DNA of 53,627 nucleotides from Gammaproteobacteria bacterium (GTDB lineage Bacteria; Pseudomonadota; Gammaproteobacteria; WFUO01). Shown piece by piece: positions 23,113 to 32,511 of this stretch (position 1 is the stretch's first letter; every line of letters starts with the position of its first letter). The notes under the pieces are model-generated. The model was not told the DNA's origin. It worked only from the letters and a program-made list of their open reading frames with translations, and did not search any database. Both the position numbers and the translations under genes were made by a program. Location: assembly GCA_015484945.1 (NCBI GenBank), contig WFUO01000046.1, positions 1-53,627 on the forward strand. The letters are read 5' to 3'.

Positions 23113-23745
23113 ATGACGCACAGAATCGGCCTGCTGGGTGACATCCATTCGTCGCTGGCGCCATTGCACGATGCACTGGCCAGATTCAGGGCCGAAGCGG
23201 TCGATTGCATCGTGTGTACCGGCGATATCGCGGGCTACGGTGGCAACGAGCTGGAGCAAGTCGTCCATCTGTTGCGTGATGCAGGCTGTAAAGCCGTAGC
23301 CGGCAATCACGATCTGGCTGCCCGCAAACGGGTAAAGGGCCGCTTGCGTGAATTTTTCATGTCCCTGCCGCGTGCGATCGACCTCGAGATCGGGAATACG
23401 CGCATCCATGTGGTGCACGGCGAACCACCCGCCAAACCCTGGGGTGGTATCCGGCTGCTGGACCAGCGCGGGGCGCTGATCCAGACCAGGGTACAGGAAT
23501 GGACCCGGCGTCTTGAGGGTTTCGATTACGATATCCTTGTCACAGGACATACCCATCAGTGTTTCAGTGAGCGGCTTGGCGGGATGCTGGTCATCAATCC
23601 GGGCAGTACGCTGTTCAATCACAGTTGCATGATCCTCGACCTGCCGCAACAGCAGGTGAAGCTCCTTGGCGTGGGTGGACGTCAACCCGTACCGGTCTGG
23701 CACTGGGGCGGCGCCCGTCAACGGCGTCCTCTGAACGAACAATGA
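23113..23745 (+). CDS. Metallophosphoesterase (YfcE/MJ0936-like)
   Basis: This 210-residue calcineurin-like phosphoesterase has all metal-binding blocks: GDIH (D10, H12), GDIAGYGGNE (D38), GNHD (N65, H66), VVHG and GHTHQC. Related small enzymes hydrolyse phosphodiesters or nucleotides; the substrate here is unknown. It is the middle gene of an apparent three-gene unit (22887-24111), with nine bases to the next gene. Confidence 0.85.
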   Translation: MTHRIGLLGDIHSSLAPLHDALARFRAEAVDCIVCTGDIAGYGGNELEQVVHLLRDAGCKAVAGNHDLAARKRVKGRLREFFMSLPRAIDLEIGNTRIHVVHGEPPAKPWGGIRLLDQRGALIQTRVQEWTRRLEGFDYDILVTGHTHQCFSERLGGMLVINPGSTLFNHSCMILDLPQQQVKLLGVGGRQPVPVWHWGGARQRRPLNEQ

Positions 23746-23754
23746 GGTGACTGC

Positions 23755-24111
23755 ATGCGCAATGATAACGGCAGGGTAGAAGCGGGGGCCTGCGACATCA
23801 CCAGGCCGGACCTCACCGGGGTCGAGGTCTTGCGCCTCGATCCACAGCCCGCGCCAGTCGATCACGCTCAGGCGATGGCACTGGCGAATGCCGAGGCCGA
23901 GCGTCGCTTCGGCGAGGTCATGCTGCTGTCCTGGTACGACCGTGATCGCGACCTCGAGTCGCCACGCCATGCCAGCGAGTGCCATGCCGACAGTGCCATT
24001 CCCGGCTATGTTGACTATGGCCTCTCACATGGTGCGAAGCTGATGGTGAATATCGGTAATGGCCGTTTCGTATTTTTCTATCTGCCGCTCGACGAAATGC
24101 AGCTTGCCTGA
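23755..24111 (+). CDS. Conserved hypothetical protein (AF1514-like)
   Basis: This 118-residue soluble protein has a strongly patterned C-terminal half: LLSWYDRDRDLESP, then ECH, PGYVDYGLSHGA and GRFVFFYLPLDE. I recall this pattern from the AF1514 family found in archaea and sulfur- or metal-metabolising bacteria, but the name should be checked. An AATGAGGTGA ribosome region precedes the ATG. It probably shares an operon with the phosphoesterase. Confidence 0.6.
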   Translation: MRNDNGRVEAGACDITRPDLTGVEVLRLDPQPAPVDHAQAMALANAEAERRFGEVMLLSWYDRDRDLESPRHASECHADSAIPGYVDYGLSHGAKLMVNIGNGRFVFFYLPLDEMQLA

Positions 24112-24155
24112 GTTCGGGCGATAACTGGCCAGGCTGACAAATATTCACGCTGATA

Positions 24156-24185
24156 TTGCGAATCGGCGACGATTTTCCCGATAAT
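24156..24185 (+). promoter_or_regulatory. Sigma-70 promoter of the SDR gene
   Basis: TTGCGA at 24156-24161 and GATAAT at 24180-24185 are separated by 18 bases. The predicted start point, about 24192, leaves a 27-base leader before the ATG at 24219. Confidence 0.5.
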
Positions 24186-24218
24186 ACGCACACCCATCAT
24201 GACTCACAGGAAGACACG

Positions 24219-24914
24219 ATGAAGGAAACCATCCTGATCACCGGCAGCAACCGGGGTATCGGCCTCGAACTGGTCAGGCAATTCGCAGACGACGGCTGGC
24301 GCGTGCATGCTTGCTGCCGCAGGCCCGCCCAGGCGGATGCGTTGCAGGCATTGGCCGCAGATAATCCGGATATCCAGGTTCACGCGCTGGATGTGGCCGA
24401 CGAGGGGCAAATACGTGAAATGGCCAGCCAGTTGCAGGGCCAGCCCATCGACATTCTGTTCAACAATGCCGGTGTCTATGGGCAGACTGATGCCTGGTTC
24501 GGCAATACCGATAGCGGCAAGTGGCTGTACTGCCTGCGCGTCAACACCATTGCGCCAATGAAGATGATGGAGGCATTCGTCGATAACGTGGCCGCCAGCC
24601 AGCATCGTACCATTGCCACCATGAGCAGCAAGATGGGCAGCATGGCCGACAACGGTTCGGGTGGCAGTTATGTCTATCGTTCGTCCAAGGCTGCCGTCAA
24701 TGCGGTCATGAAGAGCGCCGCCATCGATCTTCAGGATCGCGGTATCAAGGTTGCCATTTTGCATCCGGGCTGGGTCAAGACCGAGATGGGCGGGCCCAAC
24801 GCCGAGATCGATACGGCCACTTCGGTACGCATGATGCGCAAGACCCTGTCGCTGCTCACCCTGTCCAATAGCGGCACGTTTTTCGACATCGACGGCAGCG
24901 TGATTCCCTGGTAG
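24219..24914 (+). CDS. Short-chain dehydrogenase/reductase (SDR)
   Basis: This 231-residue soluble NAD(P)-dependent oxidoreductase has the glycine motif TGSNRGIG (8-15), the structural NNAG motif, a serine in the SSKMGSM strand and the catalytic pair in YVYRSSKAA. The sequence resembles the 'C-factor'-like group of SDRs. The substrate cannot be predicted. The start has ACAGGAAG upstream and matches the promoter at 24156-24185. It converges with rhlE, 26 bases apart. Confidence 0.85.
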   Translation: MKETILITGSNRGIGLELVRQFADDGWRVHACCRRPAQADALQALAADNPDIQVHALDVADEGQIREMASQLQGQPIDILFNNAGVYGQTDAWFGNTDSGKWLYCLRVNTIAPMKMMEAFVDNVAASQHRTIATMSSKMGSMADNGSGGSYVYRSSKAAVNAVMKSAAIDLQDRGIKVAILHPGWVKTEMGGPNAEIDTATSVRMMRKTLSLLTLSNSGTFFDIDGSVIPW

Positions 24915-24940
24915 TCCAATACCGGGCCACGCAGTGGTGT

Positions 24941-26146
24941 TCAGGCACGCCGTCGCGCAGGCCGGCGTCTGGCGTGCGGTTTCTGGATCGGCTGAGGACG
25001 CTGCGCAGGGTCGGGCTCGAACCCCTCGACCACCACTTTGGGTATCTCACGCCTTAGCAGACGCTCGATGTCTCGCAGCAGTTTCAGCTCATCCACACAA
25101 ACGAGCGACAGCGCCTCCCCATGGTTGCCGGCACGACCGGTACGTCCTATGCGATGGACATAGTCTTCGGCGACATTGGGCAATTCGTAGTTGATCACGT
25201 GCGGCAACTGGTCGATGTCGAGACCACGCGCGGCGATATCGGTGGCCACCAGCACACGGACCTTGCCGGTCTTGAATTCGCCAAGCGCGCGGGTGCGCGC
25301 ACCCTGGCTCTTGTTGCCGTGGATGGCGCTGGCCGTGATGCCGTCTTTCTGCAATTGATCGGCGAGCCGATTGGCGCCATGCTTGGTACGTGTAAAGACC
25401 AGTACCTGGCGCCAGTCGTTTGCGCCAATCAGACGGGACAGCAGTTCCCGCTTGCGGTCACGGTCCACCGGGTGGATGGTTTGGCTGATGGATGTGGCCG
25501 CACTGTTTTGACGCGCCACCTCGATGTGCATGGGTTCACGCAACAGGTCTCGGGCCAGCTTGCGGATCTCGCCGGAGAAGGTGGCGGAGAACAACAGAGT
25601 CTGCCTGTCAACAGACAGGTGTGCGAGTATGCGGCGGATGTCGCGTATGAATCCCATGTCCAGCATACGATCGGCTTCGTCGAGTACGAGGATGCCGAGC
25701 TGCGACAGATCGACGGTACCCTGGCCGATGTGATCGAGCAGCCGGCCAGGTGTGGCCACGAGGATATCGACACCCTTGCGTAATGTCCGGATCTGCGGAT
25801 TGATCTTGACGCCGCCAAAGATGGTCGCGGAACGCAGCGGCAGGTACTTGCCGTAGTCACGTACACTTTCGCCTACCTGGGCAGCCAGTTCGCGAGTGGG
25901 TGTCAACACCAGCGCGCGAACCGGACGGCCTGCCATGCGTGGTTTGCCGGTCTGCATCAGGCGCTGCAACAGGGGCAGGGTGAAACCGGCGGTCTTGCCG
26001 GTACCGGTCTGGGCGCCGCCCATGAGATCGCGGCCTTCAAGAATGCCGGGTATGGCCTGTTGCTGGATGGGTGTGGGCGTGTCGTAGCCTTTTTCCGATA
26101 CGGCGCGCAGCAGTTCGGCCTGGAGGCCGAGAGATTCGAATGACAT
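24941..26146 (-). CDS. rhlE: DEAD-box ATP-dependent RNA helicase, RhlE type
   Basis: This 401-residue helicase has all the motifs: the Q motif ([11 protein letters not shown]), [30 protein letters not shown] and [10 protein letters not shown]. The C-terminal tail is short and arginine-rich ([12 protein letters not shown]), as in RhlE proteins that assist ribosome assembly and mRNA turnover. AAGG precedes the ATG. It is divergent from the cold-shock gene across a 595-base spacer, and both are commonly linked to growth at low temperature. Confidence 0.93.
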   Translation of the reverse strand: MSFESLGLQAELLRAVSEKGYDTPTPIQQQAIPGILEGRDLMGGAQTGTGKTAGFTLPLLQRLMQTGKPRMAGRPVRALVLTPTRELAAQVGESVRDYGKYLPLRSATIFGGVKINPQIRTLRKGVDILVATPGRLLDHIGQGTVDLSQLGILVLDEADRMLDMGFIRDIRRILAHLSVDRQTLLFSATFSGEIRKLARDLLREPMHIEVARQNSAATSISQTIHPVDRDRKRELLSRLIGANDWRQVLVFTRTKHGANRLADQLQKDGITASAIHGNKSQGARTRALGEFKTGKVRVLVATDIAARGLDIDQLPHVINYELPNVAEDYVHRIGRTGRAGNHGEALSLVCVDELKLLRDIERLLRREIPKVVVEGFEPDPAQRPQPIQKPHARRRPARRRA

Positions 26147-26360
26147 GTAAAGGGTTACCTTCAGATACGTTGTTGCTGCCTGACCTGACGGGAATTCAGG
26201 AACGGTCCAGGCAGAACGGGATTTCGTGGGGTGTCCTCATGGAGGAACAAGGCCACGAAGGGCGCGCAGACCGGAATGCGCCAACTGCTTGGCACTATAA
26301 CAGACATGCCTTGCAGATGCGACCGTTGATCTGTGCCGTTCAGGTTTGAAACCAGGCGCA

Positions 26361-26377
26361 TGTCAGATCATACCTGA
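26361..26377 (+). repeat. Intergenic repeat element, partial copy
   Basis: TGTCAGATCATACCTGA shares the TGTCAGAT core and the downstream TGA with the elements at 22425-22453 and 26494-26522. Confidence 0.35.
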
Positions 26378-26493
26378 ATAACTACAGATAGAAGAACAGA
26401 TGTACCATCCCGCCAGCGCCCCGGCGTCCCGGCACGGGCGCCCGCGGGCGTGACACAAGGACGCTCTTCAATTGGCTGCTGGACTGTCATACT

Positions 26494-26522
26494 TGAGGCA
26501 GGTACTGTCAGATCAAGTTTGA
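26494..26522 (+). repeat. Intergenic repeat element, copy 2
   Basis: The core CTGTCAGATCAAGTTTGA matches copy 1 at 24 of 29 positions over the full element, with the same TGAG-CAGGT start. It lies about 100 bases upstream of the likely csp transcription start. Confidence 0.5.
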
Positions 26523-26741
26523 CCCATGAAACCTGAACCGCATCAGTCGATATGACGCCGGGTAAACATTCGGGCAGAAAAAATCATAAATGTCTGGCTT
26601 TGTCGTGCGTGTGCGCCTATACTGGACACAGTTACATCCTGCCCGGTTTTTTTCAGTAGTCTCATATCGTTGTTTTCTTCTGTAATAACCTCGCATGTTT
26701 GTACTTTTTTCTTTTATTGATATTTATTGAGGTATTGCATT

Positions 26742-26948
26742 ATGGCTACTGGAAACGTCAAGTGGTTCAACGAATCCAAGGGTTTCGGTTTCATCGCGCC
26801 GTCTGATGGCAGCGCAGACGTGTTCGTTCATTTTTCCGCCATCACCGGCAGCGGTTTCCGCACGCTGGCTGAAGGCCAGGCGGTCACCTACGAGGTCGAG
26901 AACGGCCCCAAGGGTCCGCAGGCCACCCAGGTACAGGTCGAAGCCTGA
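26742..26948 (+). CDS. Cold-shock protein (CspA family)
   Basis: This 68-residue single cold-shock domain protein is an RNA chaperone. RNP1 (KGFGFI) and RNP2 (DVFVHFS) are intact. The start [11 protein letters not shown] is typical for the family; an ATG at 26727 would add only five residues. A GAGGT lies nine bases upstream. It is preceded by a long AT-rich leader and followed by a clean terminator, so it is a single-gene unit. Confidence 0.95.
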   Translation: MATGNVKWFNESKGFGFIAPSDGSADVFVHFSAITGSGFRTLAEGQAVTYEVENGPKGPQATQVQVEA

Positions 26949-26972
26949 TACGAACGGTTCTTACCGTACCGG

Positions 26973-26999
26973 AAAACCCGCCACATGGCGGGTTTTTTT
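26973..26999 (+). terminator. Intrinsic terminator of the cold-shock gene
   Basis: The 10-bp stem AAAACCCGCC/GGCGGGTTTT has a four-base loop and is followed by a run of T. It starts 25 bases past the csp stop codon. Confidence 0.9.
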
Positions 27000-27054
27000 G
27001 TGGGCTGATATCAATGCTGGAAACGGATCCGTCCGCGATGCGTCTGGGCCGGCT

Positions 27055-28236
27055 TCAGCCGCCTACTGCATCCGATTCCTGGTTGCCATGATCAATGACA
27101 ACGAAACGTGCGTCAGGCAGCAGGTTGAAGCGGGTTCGGGTTGCAGCGGTGTAGGCGCCCATCTGGTGGCCGATGACCAGATCACCTGTCTCCAGTTCCG
27201 GCAGGGCGATGTCTTCCGCGATGATGTCGATGCTGTCGCAGGTTGGGCCAGCCAGCACCGACGGTTTCGTCGGGCCATCCCTGAGCACCTGTAACGGATA
27301 ACGGGCATGATCGAAGATCTGGCCGCTGTACGAGCCATAGACCCCGTCATCGAGATAGTACCAGGGTATATCGCCGCGCAATGACTTGCCGATCACACGC
27401 GTAATGCTGGTCACAGCAGGGGCGACCAGATAGCGGCCGGGTTCGGCGAGAATGTGCCAGTCCGCGGGCAGTTCGGCCAGCGTCTTGCGTATTGGTTGAC
27501 AGAAGGCTTCGATATCCAGCCCTTCGAGCGCGTAATCGGCAGGGAAGCCGCCACCGATATCCAGCGTAGCAAGGGGCGCCCTGGCAAAGGCGTTGACCTC
27601 CTGCATGCGCTGCGCGCAACGTTGTATGGCCTCCACATGTCTGCCAGCGTCACCGCATTGTGATCCGACATGGAACGACAGGCCCCTGATATGGATGCCC
27701 AGGCGTTCCGCTTCGCGCACGATATCCGGTATCTCTTCTTCCAGGCAGCCAAACTTGCGTGAAAGATCCACCACCGCCGACTCGCTGCGAAAGCTGACCC
27801 GAAGCAGCACGCCGACACGACCACGATAGGGTTGCAGCTTGTTCAGTTCACTGGCGTTGTCGATGACGAAAGTGGTTGAGCCAAAGCGCAGCGCATCGCG
27901 TATGTCACTGTCACGCTTGACCGGATGGGTGTGGATGGTTCGCCGTCCGGATACCTTCAGATCCACTAGCAGATCCAGCTCGCCACTGGAAGCCACATCG
28001 AAACCGGCGCCGACTTCGTTCAGGGTCTGCAGAACCGCCACGTAGGGCAGCGCCTTGATGGCATAGTACAGATCCACGTCAGGCAGCGCGCGCTGCAAGC
28101 GGCGGTATTGCGCGATCAGGCGCTGTCGGTCCAGTACCAGCAGCGGCGTGCCATACCGCGTTGCAAGATCCTCATAGAAGGCGCTTTCCCTGTCGCTGGC
28201 TCCGATGATGACCTTGCGCCCGGGCAAGCCTGTCAC
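27055..28236 (-). CDS. Ornithine decarboxylase, alanine-racemase fold (type III PLP)
   Basis: This 393-residue PLP enzyme makes putrescine from ornithine. The PLP lysine is K61 in YYAIKA. HVGSQC, the glycine loop DIGGGFP (227-233), EPGRY (265-269) and the active-site pair C333-D334 in GPTCDSID are all present and typical of eukaryote-like ornithine decarboxylases. A lysine/ornithine or carboxynorspermidine decarboxylase is possible but less likely with this CD pair. It starts at a GTG that overlaps the speE stop (GTGA), so the two are translationally coupled. Third gene of a polyamine operon. Confidence 0.88.
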   Translation of the reverse strand: MTGLPGRKVIIGASDRESAFYEDLATRYGTPLLVLDRQRLIAQYRRLQRALPDVDLYYAIKALPYVAVLQTLNEVGAGFDVASSGELDLLVDLKVSGRRTIHTHPVKRDSDIRDALRFGSTTFVIDNASELNKLQPYRGRVGVLLRVSFRSESAVVDLSRKFGCLEEEIPDIVREAERLGIHIRGLSFHVGSQCGDAGRHVEAIQRCAQRMQEVNAFARAPLATLDIGGGFPADYALEGLDIEAFCQPIRKTLAELPADWHILAEPGRYLVAPAVTSITRVIGKSLRGDIPWYYLDDGVYGSYSGQIFDHARYPLQVLRDGPTKPSVLAGPTCDSIDIIAEDIALPELETGDLVIGHQMGAYTAATRTRFNLLPDARFVVIDHGNQESDAVGG

Positions 28237-29087
28237 TCCTTCTGTTCCGCCAGTTCGTCGAGCAGGTACTGGGGCAGGGCGAAACAGGCCTGATGGATGG
28301 CCGGGTTGTAATAACGGGTACGAAAACCGGCATCAGAGAAACGCCTTTCCAGGGTTTGACGGTCGATCTGACGCAGGGCGGGGTTGTCGCTGCCCCAGGC
28401 GAAGGTCATGATACCGCCGTGGTAGGTGGGCACGGCGGCACTGTAAAAGGCATGATCGGCAAACACCTTTTTCATGCGCTGATGCGTGGTCGTGACCTCA
28501 TCTAGCTGGAAAAAAGGCACACCATTCTGTGTGACGAGGATGCCGCCCGGCGTCAGGCAATCGTGTGCAAGGGTATAGAAGTCCTGGCTGAAAAGCACTT
28601 CGCCTGGTCCGATCGGGTCGGTGCTGTCACAGATGATGACGTCGAACTTTTCACTGGTGTTGCGCAGGAACTCGATACCATCATCGATGACGATGTTGGC
28701 ACGCGGATCGTCGAAGGCGCCCTGCGAGTGGTTGGGCAGGTGCTCCTTCGACATGTCGATCACCGCCTGGTCGATCTCCACCTGAGTAGCCTGTATCTGC
28801 GCGTGCCGCAGTACCTCGCGCAGCATGGCGCCGTCGCCGCCACCAATGATGAGCACCTTGCGTGCCTGGCCATGTGCAAAGATCGGCACATGCGCCATCA
28901 TTTCATGATAGATGAACTCGTCGGCCTCAGTGGTCTGAACCACGCCATCCAGCGCCATGACCCGCCCCAGAAAGGCATTGTGGAATATGATCAGGTGCTG
29001 ATGCTCGGTGCGTGACTCGAAATAGACCTTGTCTATCCGGAATTCCTGGCATACCGAATCATACAGCGTTTCCTTGAAGTATCTCAT
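28233..29087 (-). CDS. speE: Spermidine synthase (polyamine aminopropyltransferase)
   Basis: This 284-residue enzyme transfers the aminopropyl group from decarboxylated S-adenosylmethionine to putrescine. The family motifs are [14 protein letters not shown] (about 86-99), the acidic VEIDQAVID and the catalytic region [13 protein letters not shown]. It is the second gene of speD-speE-ODC, seven bases after speD and overlapping the decarboxylase by four bases. Together the three genes form a complete route from ornithine and S-adenosylmethionine to spermidine. Confidence 0.95.
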   Translation of the reverse strand: MRYFKETLYDSVCQEFRIDKVYFESRTEHQHLIIFHNAFLGRVMALDGVVQTTEADEFIYHEMMAHVPIFAHGQARKVLIIGGGDGAMLREVLRHAQIQATQVEIDQAVIDMSKEHLPNHSQGAFDDPRANIVIDDGIEFLRNTSEKFDVIICDSTDPIGPGEVLFSQDFYTLAHDCLTPGGILVTQNGVPFFQLDEVTTTHQRMKKVFADHAFYSAAVPTYHGGIMTFAWGSDNPALRQIDRQTLERRFSDAGFRTRYYNPAIHQACFALPQYLLDELAEQKE

Positions 29088-29094
29088 TCCGCTC

Positions 29095-29556
29095 TCATTC
29101 GTTGTTTGCCGTCATGCCGCGCAGGTGCTCGCTGACATTGAGTCGTTCAGGTTCGAAGGCATTCTGCAGCACATTGATGGCAAGTTCCGGTTTGGCGTCT
29201 CCGCACATGAAGATGTCGAAGGCCGCGAAGCCCCGTTCCGGCCAGGTATGCACACTGATATGGGATTCCGCCAGTACCGCCACGCCGGAAATGCCGCCGT
29301 TGGGGGTGAAGTGATGCAGATGGATGTGCAGCAGCGTGGCGCCGGCCACTTCGACCGCGCGGCGCATGGTGTCTTCCATCAGATTCAGATCGTCGATTCT
29401 CCGTGCGCCCCAGAGGTCGATGATCAGATGGGTGCCGGCGAACTCGATGCCATTGCGCTTGATGAAGTGATCAACCGTTCCGGTTTCTGAATGCTGGTCA
29501 TGGGTCGGCCAGCGTGACGGGATATCCAGAACGGAAACAGCAGATTCCTGCGACAT
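29095..29556 (-). CDS. speD: S-adenosylmethionine decarboxylase proenzyme (short, SpeH type)
   Basis: This 153-residue pyruvoyl enzyme cleaves itself between E97 and S98 in [13 protein letters not shown]; the new serine becomes the pyruvoyl group. The catalytic histidine and cysteine (C118 in FMCGDAKPE) are present. It belongs to the short bacterial/archaeal class rather than the longer E. coli SpeD class. A strong GAGGAGG lies 10 bases before the ATG. First gene of the polyamine operon, transcribed from the spacer at 29557-29790. Confidence 0.94.
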   Translation of the reverse strand: MSQESAVSVLDIPSRWPTHDQHSETGTVDHFIKRNGIEFAGTHLIIDLWGARRIDDLNLMEDTMRRAVEVAGATLLHIHLHHFTPNGGISGVAVLAESHISVHTWPERGFAAFDIFMCGDAKPELAINVLQNAFEPERLNVSEHLRGMTANNE

Positions 29557-29680
29557 GGGCGCAAACCTCCTCGAAATCGGTTACAGACAGAAAATCACGT
29601 TTTTTCAACGCGTTGCCTGCCGAGGAACGCGCTGTTAGCGGATGTTCATAAAATCCCTTGGATGTGGAAAAAGTCCGCGC

Positions 29681-29708
29681 ATTTTACGTCATTTGCGTGC
29701 AAAATCAA
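29681..29708 (-). promoter_or_regulatory. Candidate sigma-70 promoter of speD-speE-ODC
   Basis: On the minus strand TTGATT (29708-29703) and TAAAAT (29686-29681) are 16 bases apart. The predicted start is near 29674, leaving a leader of about 118 bases before speD. Confidence 0.4.
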
Positions 29709-29790
29709 CACCTAGAAGAAGGGCTTGTTGCATCTTCACGCCGTCAGGCGTAAGAATGGGGCCAGGCAAACCGGTAGATGGAGATTTGAC

Positions 29791-30225
29791 ATGAAATTCG
29801 TGATCACAGGTGTTCTGATGCTGCTGGGCGGCATTGCCCACGCGGCCAATCCGTACGCCGGCATGGGGCCGGCCGATCAGCAACGCATGATGATGGCAGT
29901 TCAGAAGATGAAGGCCTGCATGGAAGGTATTCCACAACAGGAAATGGACGAACTGAAAAGACGTGGTGAAGCCATGCATGCCGACCTCAAACGCCTGTGT
30001 GCGGCCGGCAGGCGCCGCCAGGCGCTCAGCAAGGCGATGCGGTATGTCAGGGAGATCAATGCCTTGCCTGCGCTGGTCAAAATGCAGAAATGTACCGCCG
30101 AATTCAGGAAAGTCATGCCCGGGGGCATGCCGGGTGGCATGGGAAGCGCCATGGGGCAGCCTGTCTTCAGGCCTCCGGTGGACGAGAAGGGTCAGGGTGG
30201 AGCGGATATCTGCAGCAATCTCTGA
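29791..30225 (+). CDS. Small secreted protein, unknown function
   Basis: This 144-residue protein has a clear signal peptide, likely cut after AHA at residues 16-18. The mature part has four cysteines spread along its length (for two possible disulfides), helical charged stretches, and a glycine-methionine-rich segment (MPGGMPGGMGSAMG, about 110-123). The ATG at 29791 follows GATGGAGA. It is divergent from speD and precedes the GFA-fold gene by 48 bases. The family is not recognised. Confidence 0.7.
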   Translation: MKFVITGVLMLLGGIAHAANPYAGMGPADQQRMMMAVQKMKACMEGIPQQEMDELKRRGEAMHADLKRLCAAGRRRQALSKAMRYVREINALPALVKMQKCTAEFRKVMPGGMPGGMGSAMGQPVFRPPVDEKGQGGADICSNL

Positions 30226-30273
30226 CCCGGATGTGGTCGAGGCTGTAGCGGCCCTGGCCGGGAGAATCAGACC

Positions 30274-30687
30274 ATGACCGAGATCGATATCCAGGGCAGC
30301 TGTCTGTGCGGCGCTGTGCGTTACCGGCTCCAGGGCGAAGTGCAGCGCTTCTACCATTGCCACTGCCAGCGGTGCCGCAAGACTACCGGGAGCGCGCATG
30401 CCAGCAACATCCTGGTGACGCCGCTGGCCAGCCTGACCTGGCTTGGTGGCGAACAACTGCTGGGTCGTTACAAGGTGCCCGAGGCCGAGCGCTTCTACAA
30501 CTGTTTCTGTACCCGGTGCGGCAGCCCGTTGCCGCGCGTGGTGCCCGAGTTGCAAGGGGTGCTGGTACCCGCCGGCACACTGGATGCCGAGCCGCCGGTA
30601 CGTCCCGGCGGGCGGATCTTCTGGGACTCGCGCGCCGATTGGTCGTGCAGCGGGGATGATTTACCCGTTTACCCGGAATACCCCTGA
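30274..30687 (+). CDS. GFA/CENP-V-fold zinc protein
   Basis: This 137-residue member of the glutathione-dependent formaldehyde-activating enzyme-like family has zinc-binding cysteines in the standard places: CLCGAVRY near residues 10-17, CHCQRCRKTTG near 27-37, and CFCTRCGSPL near 75-84. Most bacterial members have no proven activity; formaldehyde activation should not be assumed. It lies between the secreted protein gene and the radical SAM gene on the same strand. Confidence 0.88.
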   Translation: MTEIDIQGSCLCGAVRYRLQGEVQRFYHCHCQRCRKTTGSAHASNILVTPLASLTWLGGEQLLGRYKVPEAERFYNCFCTRCGSPLPRVVPELQGVLVPAGTLDAEPPVRPGGRIFWDSRADWSCSGDDLPVYPEYP

Positions 30688-30730
30688 TTCGAAGCGTCAC
30701 CACAGTCATTCCATTCATAAAGGCACTTGC

Positions 30731-32461
30731 ATGTCGGTTACCCATTCGCATGTCTATGACGAGATCCGCCGCGCCGAGCTGGAACAGGTCTATCTGGAAA
30801 CCCTGCGCAGGCGTTTCAAGGACGAGATCAACCGCTTGACCAGTGGCGCCATGCGTGATCTGCTCGGCAACCGGGAGGATGCCGGCCTGCTGGCCTTTCC
30901 GCTCAGCTATCTGTATGCCTGGCATTGGCTGCGTCATAACGTGCATGCCGACTATCATGCGCAACTGCTGGCGCCGTTTCGTGGCCCGCGCTTCGGCTTT
31001 CTGATGGATCTGTTGCTCAGCCCGCGGCCGGAGGTGTTCGTGCGCGGGTATATCGCCCACTGGCGAGATCATGAGGGAGATGGCCCGGCGCAACACGGGC
31101 AGTTGCGTGAACTACTGGCCAGGTGCGATAACGACAGCACACGGCTGGCCGATGAGATACTGGCGGCATGGCATGGACTGGGACTGTTCTGTAACGATTA
31201 TCTGGTCGAGTTCAAGGCCGTGGGGCGGGAAGAACGGGAGCGTTACGAGGGCATGCTGGGGCCGGCCGACCTTGAGCGTCTGACGCTGGTGGATGCCCTG
31301 CCGGATGTGAATGCAGATGATGCGGAGCCGGTGCGCTTCACCAAGTTGGGTTTGATTCCGGCCATGGGTTGTCCACAAACCTGCCGGCACTGCATGTTCA
31401 CCTGGCGCCCGCCGAAACCGAAACAGGCCGATCGCGCCATGCTCTACGAACTGGTCGATGGCCTGACCGACAGCGTACTGTTCACTGGTGGAGATCTGAC
31501 CCGTCAACTGGATGATTTTCATGCCGCGATTCGCAGCATGCCGCATGTGAGTACCTTTGCGATTCTGCTCAACGGAGACTTTGCCGTTGACAGACAGACC
31601 ACGCGCAAGGTCCTTGCCGAAATCGATTCCGCAGTGCGTTCGCGTCCGGCCGCCTGGGCCCGTGCCACGGTCGTGTTACAGATCAGCTTCGACGAATTTC
31701 ACCAGGAGGTGGTGGTCAACCGCAAGGGGGAACTGGTGGAGCGGATACCGGTTGCGCGAATCGCCAACATCGTCGAGTGTTGGCCCGAATACGCCGCCAA
31801 CATCCGCCTGGCGCTGTTGCACAAGCAGACAGCGTTGAATTTCAGTGATGCCGTGTTTCGCGAGGGTGTCTTTGCGCGCCTGGCCAGAGAGCTCGGACGG
31901 CGAGGGCATGCCTTGCAGGTGCTCACGATGACGCCCTCGGCGCGCCTGAAGCGCAACCCGCGCGATGACAACCGGCTTGGCAAGGTGCTCAAGGAGGCGA
32001 CTTTCATCCTGCGGCGGCATCCCGACATGCCGATCATCTTCACCAGTACCACCATCGATGCCTATGGCCGTGCCGCATTGCTCGAGGAGCGCGAGACCGT
32101 GAAGGACCGGGAGTTCCTGCATCAGATTCTGACACATGGACCGCCAGCCGGTGAATGCTTCGATACCGATCTCATGTTCTGGTTCAATGGCTGGGTCACA
32201 TTGTTCAATGCCGTGCATGTCTGTATGGGTGATATTTATGCTGACGGTATCGAAACCGTACTGGCAAGATGGCGAAAGGACCCGCTCAGCCATGCCCTGT
32301 ACCGCTTCGATCGCCGTCTGCTCAACTTTTACGCGGAGTTGCGCAATGATCTGGACGAGCGTATCGCCTCAGCGACCGGACCGCATCATCTGTTTCATAT
32401 GTTGACCGAAGAAGCGGACATGCGCCTGCATATGACACGCAGATTGTTGCAGGCGACTTGA
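30731..32461 (+). CDS. Radical SAM protein of unassigned family
   Basis: This 576-residue protein has the radical SAM cluster motif C214-X3-C218-X2-C221 (CPQTCRHC) and a GGD motif in LFTGGDL that stands for the usual GGE. About 200 helical residues precede the cluster, and about 150 residues follow the barrel, ending in an acidic and histidine-rich part. I do not recognise a SPASM motif with its extra cysteine cluster, nor any named family. No small substrate peptide or partner enzyme is adjacent. The start chosen is the ATG at 30731, though the frame stays open further upstream through the GFA gene. The function is unknown. Confidence 0.75.
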   Translation: MSVTHSHVYDEIRRAELEQVYLETLRRRFKDEINRLTSGAMRDLLGNREDAGLLAFPLSYLYAWHWLRHNVHADYHAQLLAPFRGPRFGFLMDLLLSPRPEVFVRGYIAHWRDHEGDGPAQHGQLRELLARCDNDSTRLADEILAAWHGLGLFCNDYLVEFKAVGREERERYEGMLGPADLERLTLVDALPDVNADDAEPVRFTKLGLIPAMGCPQTCRHCMFTWRPPKPKQADRAMLYELVDGLTDSVLFTGGDLTRQLDDFHAAIRSMPHVSTFAILLNGDFAVDRQTTRKVLAEIDSAVRSRPAAWARATVVLQISFDEFHQEVVVNRKGELVERIPVARIANIVECWPEYAANIRLALLHKQTALNFSDAVFREGVFARLARELGRRGHALQVLTMTPSARLKRNPRDDNRLGKVLKEATFILRRHPDMPIIFTSTTIDAYGRAALLEERETVKDREFLHQILTHGPPAGECFDTDLMFWFNGWVTLFNAVHVCMGDIYADGIETVLARWRKDPLSHALYRFDRRLLNFYAELRNDLDERIASATGPHHLFHMLTEEADMRLHMTRRLLQAT

Positions 32462-32511
32462 TTTTTATATTCCGGCCCACATAACCAACCGGTATCGAAT
32501 CAGGAAGCGAG

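Larger units (their letters stand above)
26147..26741. other. Long spacer between rhlE and the cold-shock gene
   Basis: This spacer must hold the rhlE promoter (leftward) and the csp promoter and leader (rightward). A TATACT at 26618-26623 is the best -10 candidate for csp, but no good -35 sits at the right distance; it would give a leader of about 110 bases, as is typical for cold-shock mRNAs. Two copies of an intergenic motif (26361-26377 and 26494-26522) are present. No convincing gene is seen. Confidence 0.4.

Noticed and set aside
26161-26361. A 66-codon minus-strand frame in the rhlE-csp spacer
   Set aside because: No ribosome site, no hydrophobic or conserved pattern, and it falls in a region better explained as a leader and promoter.
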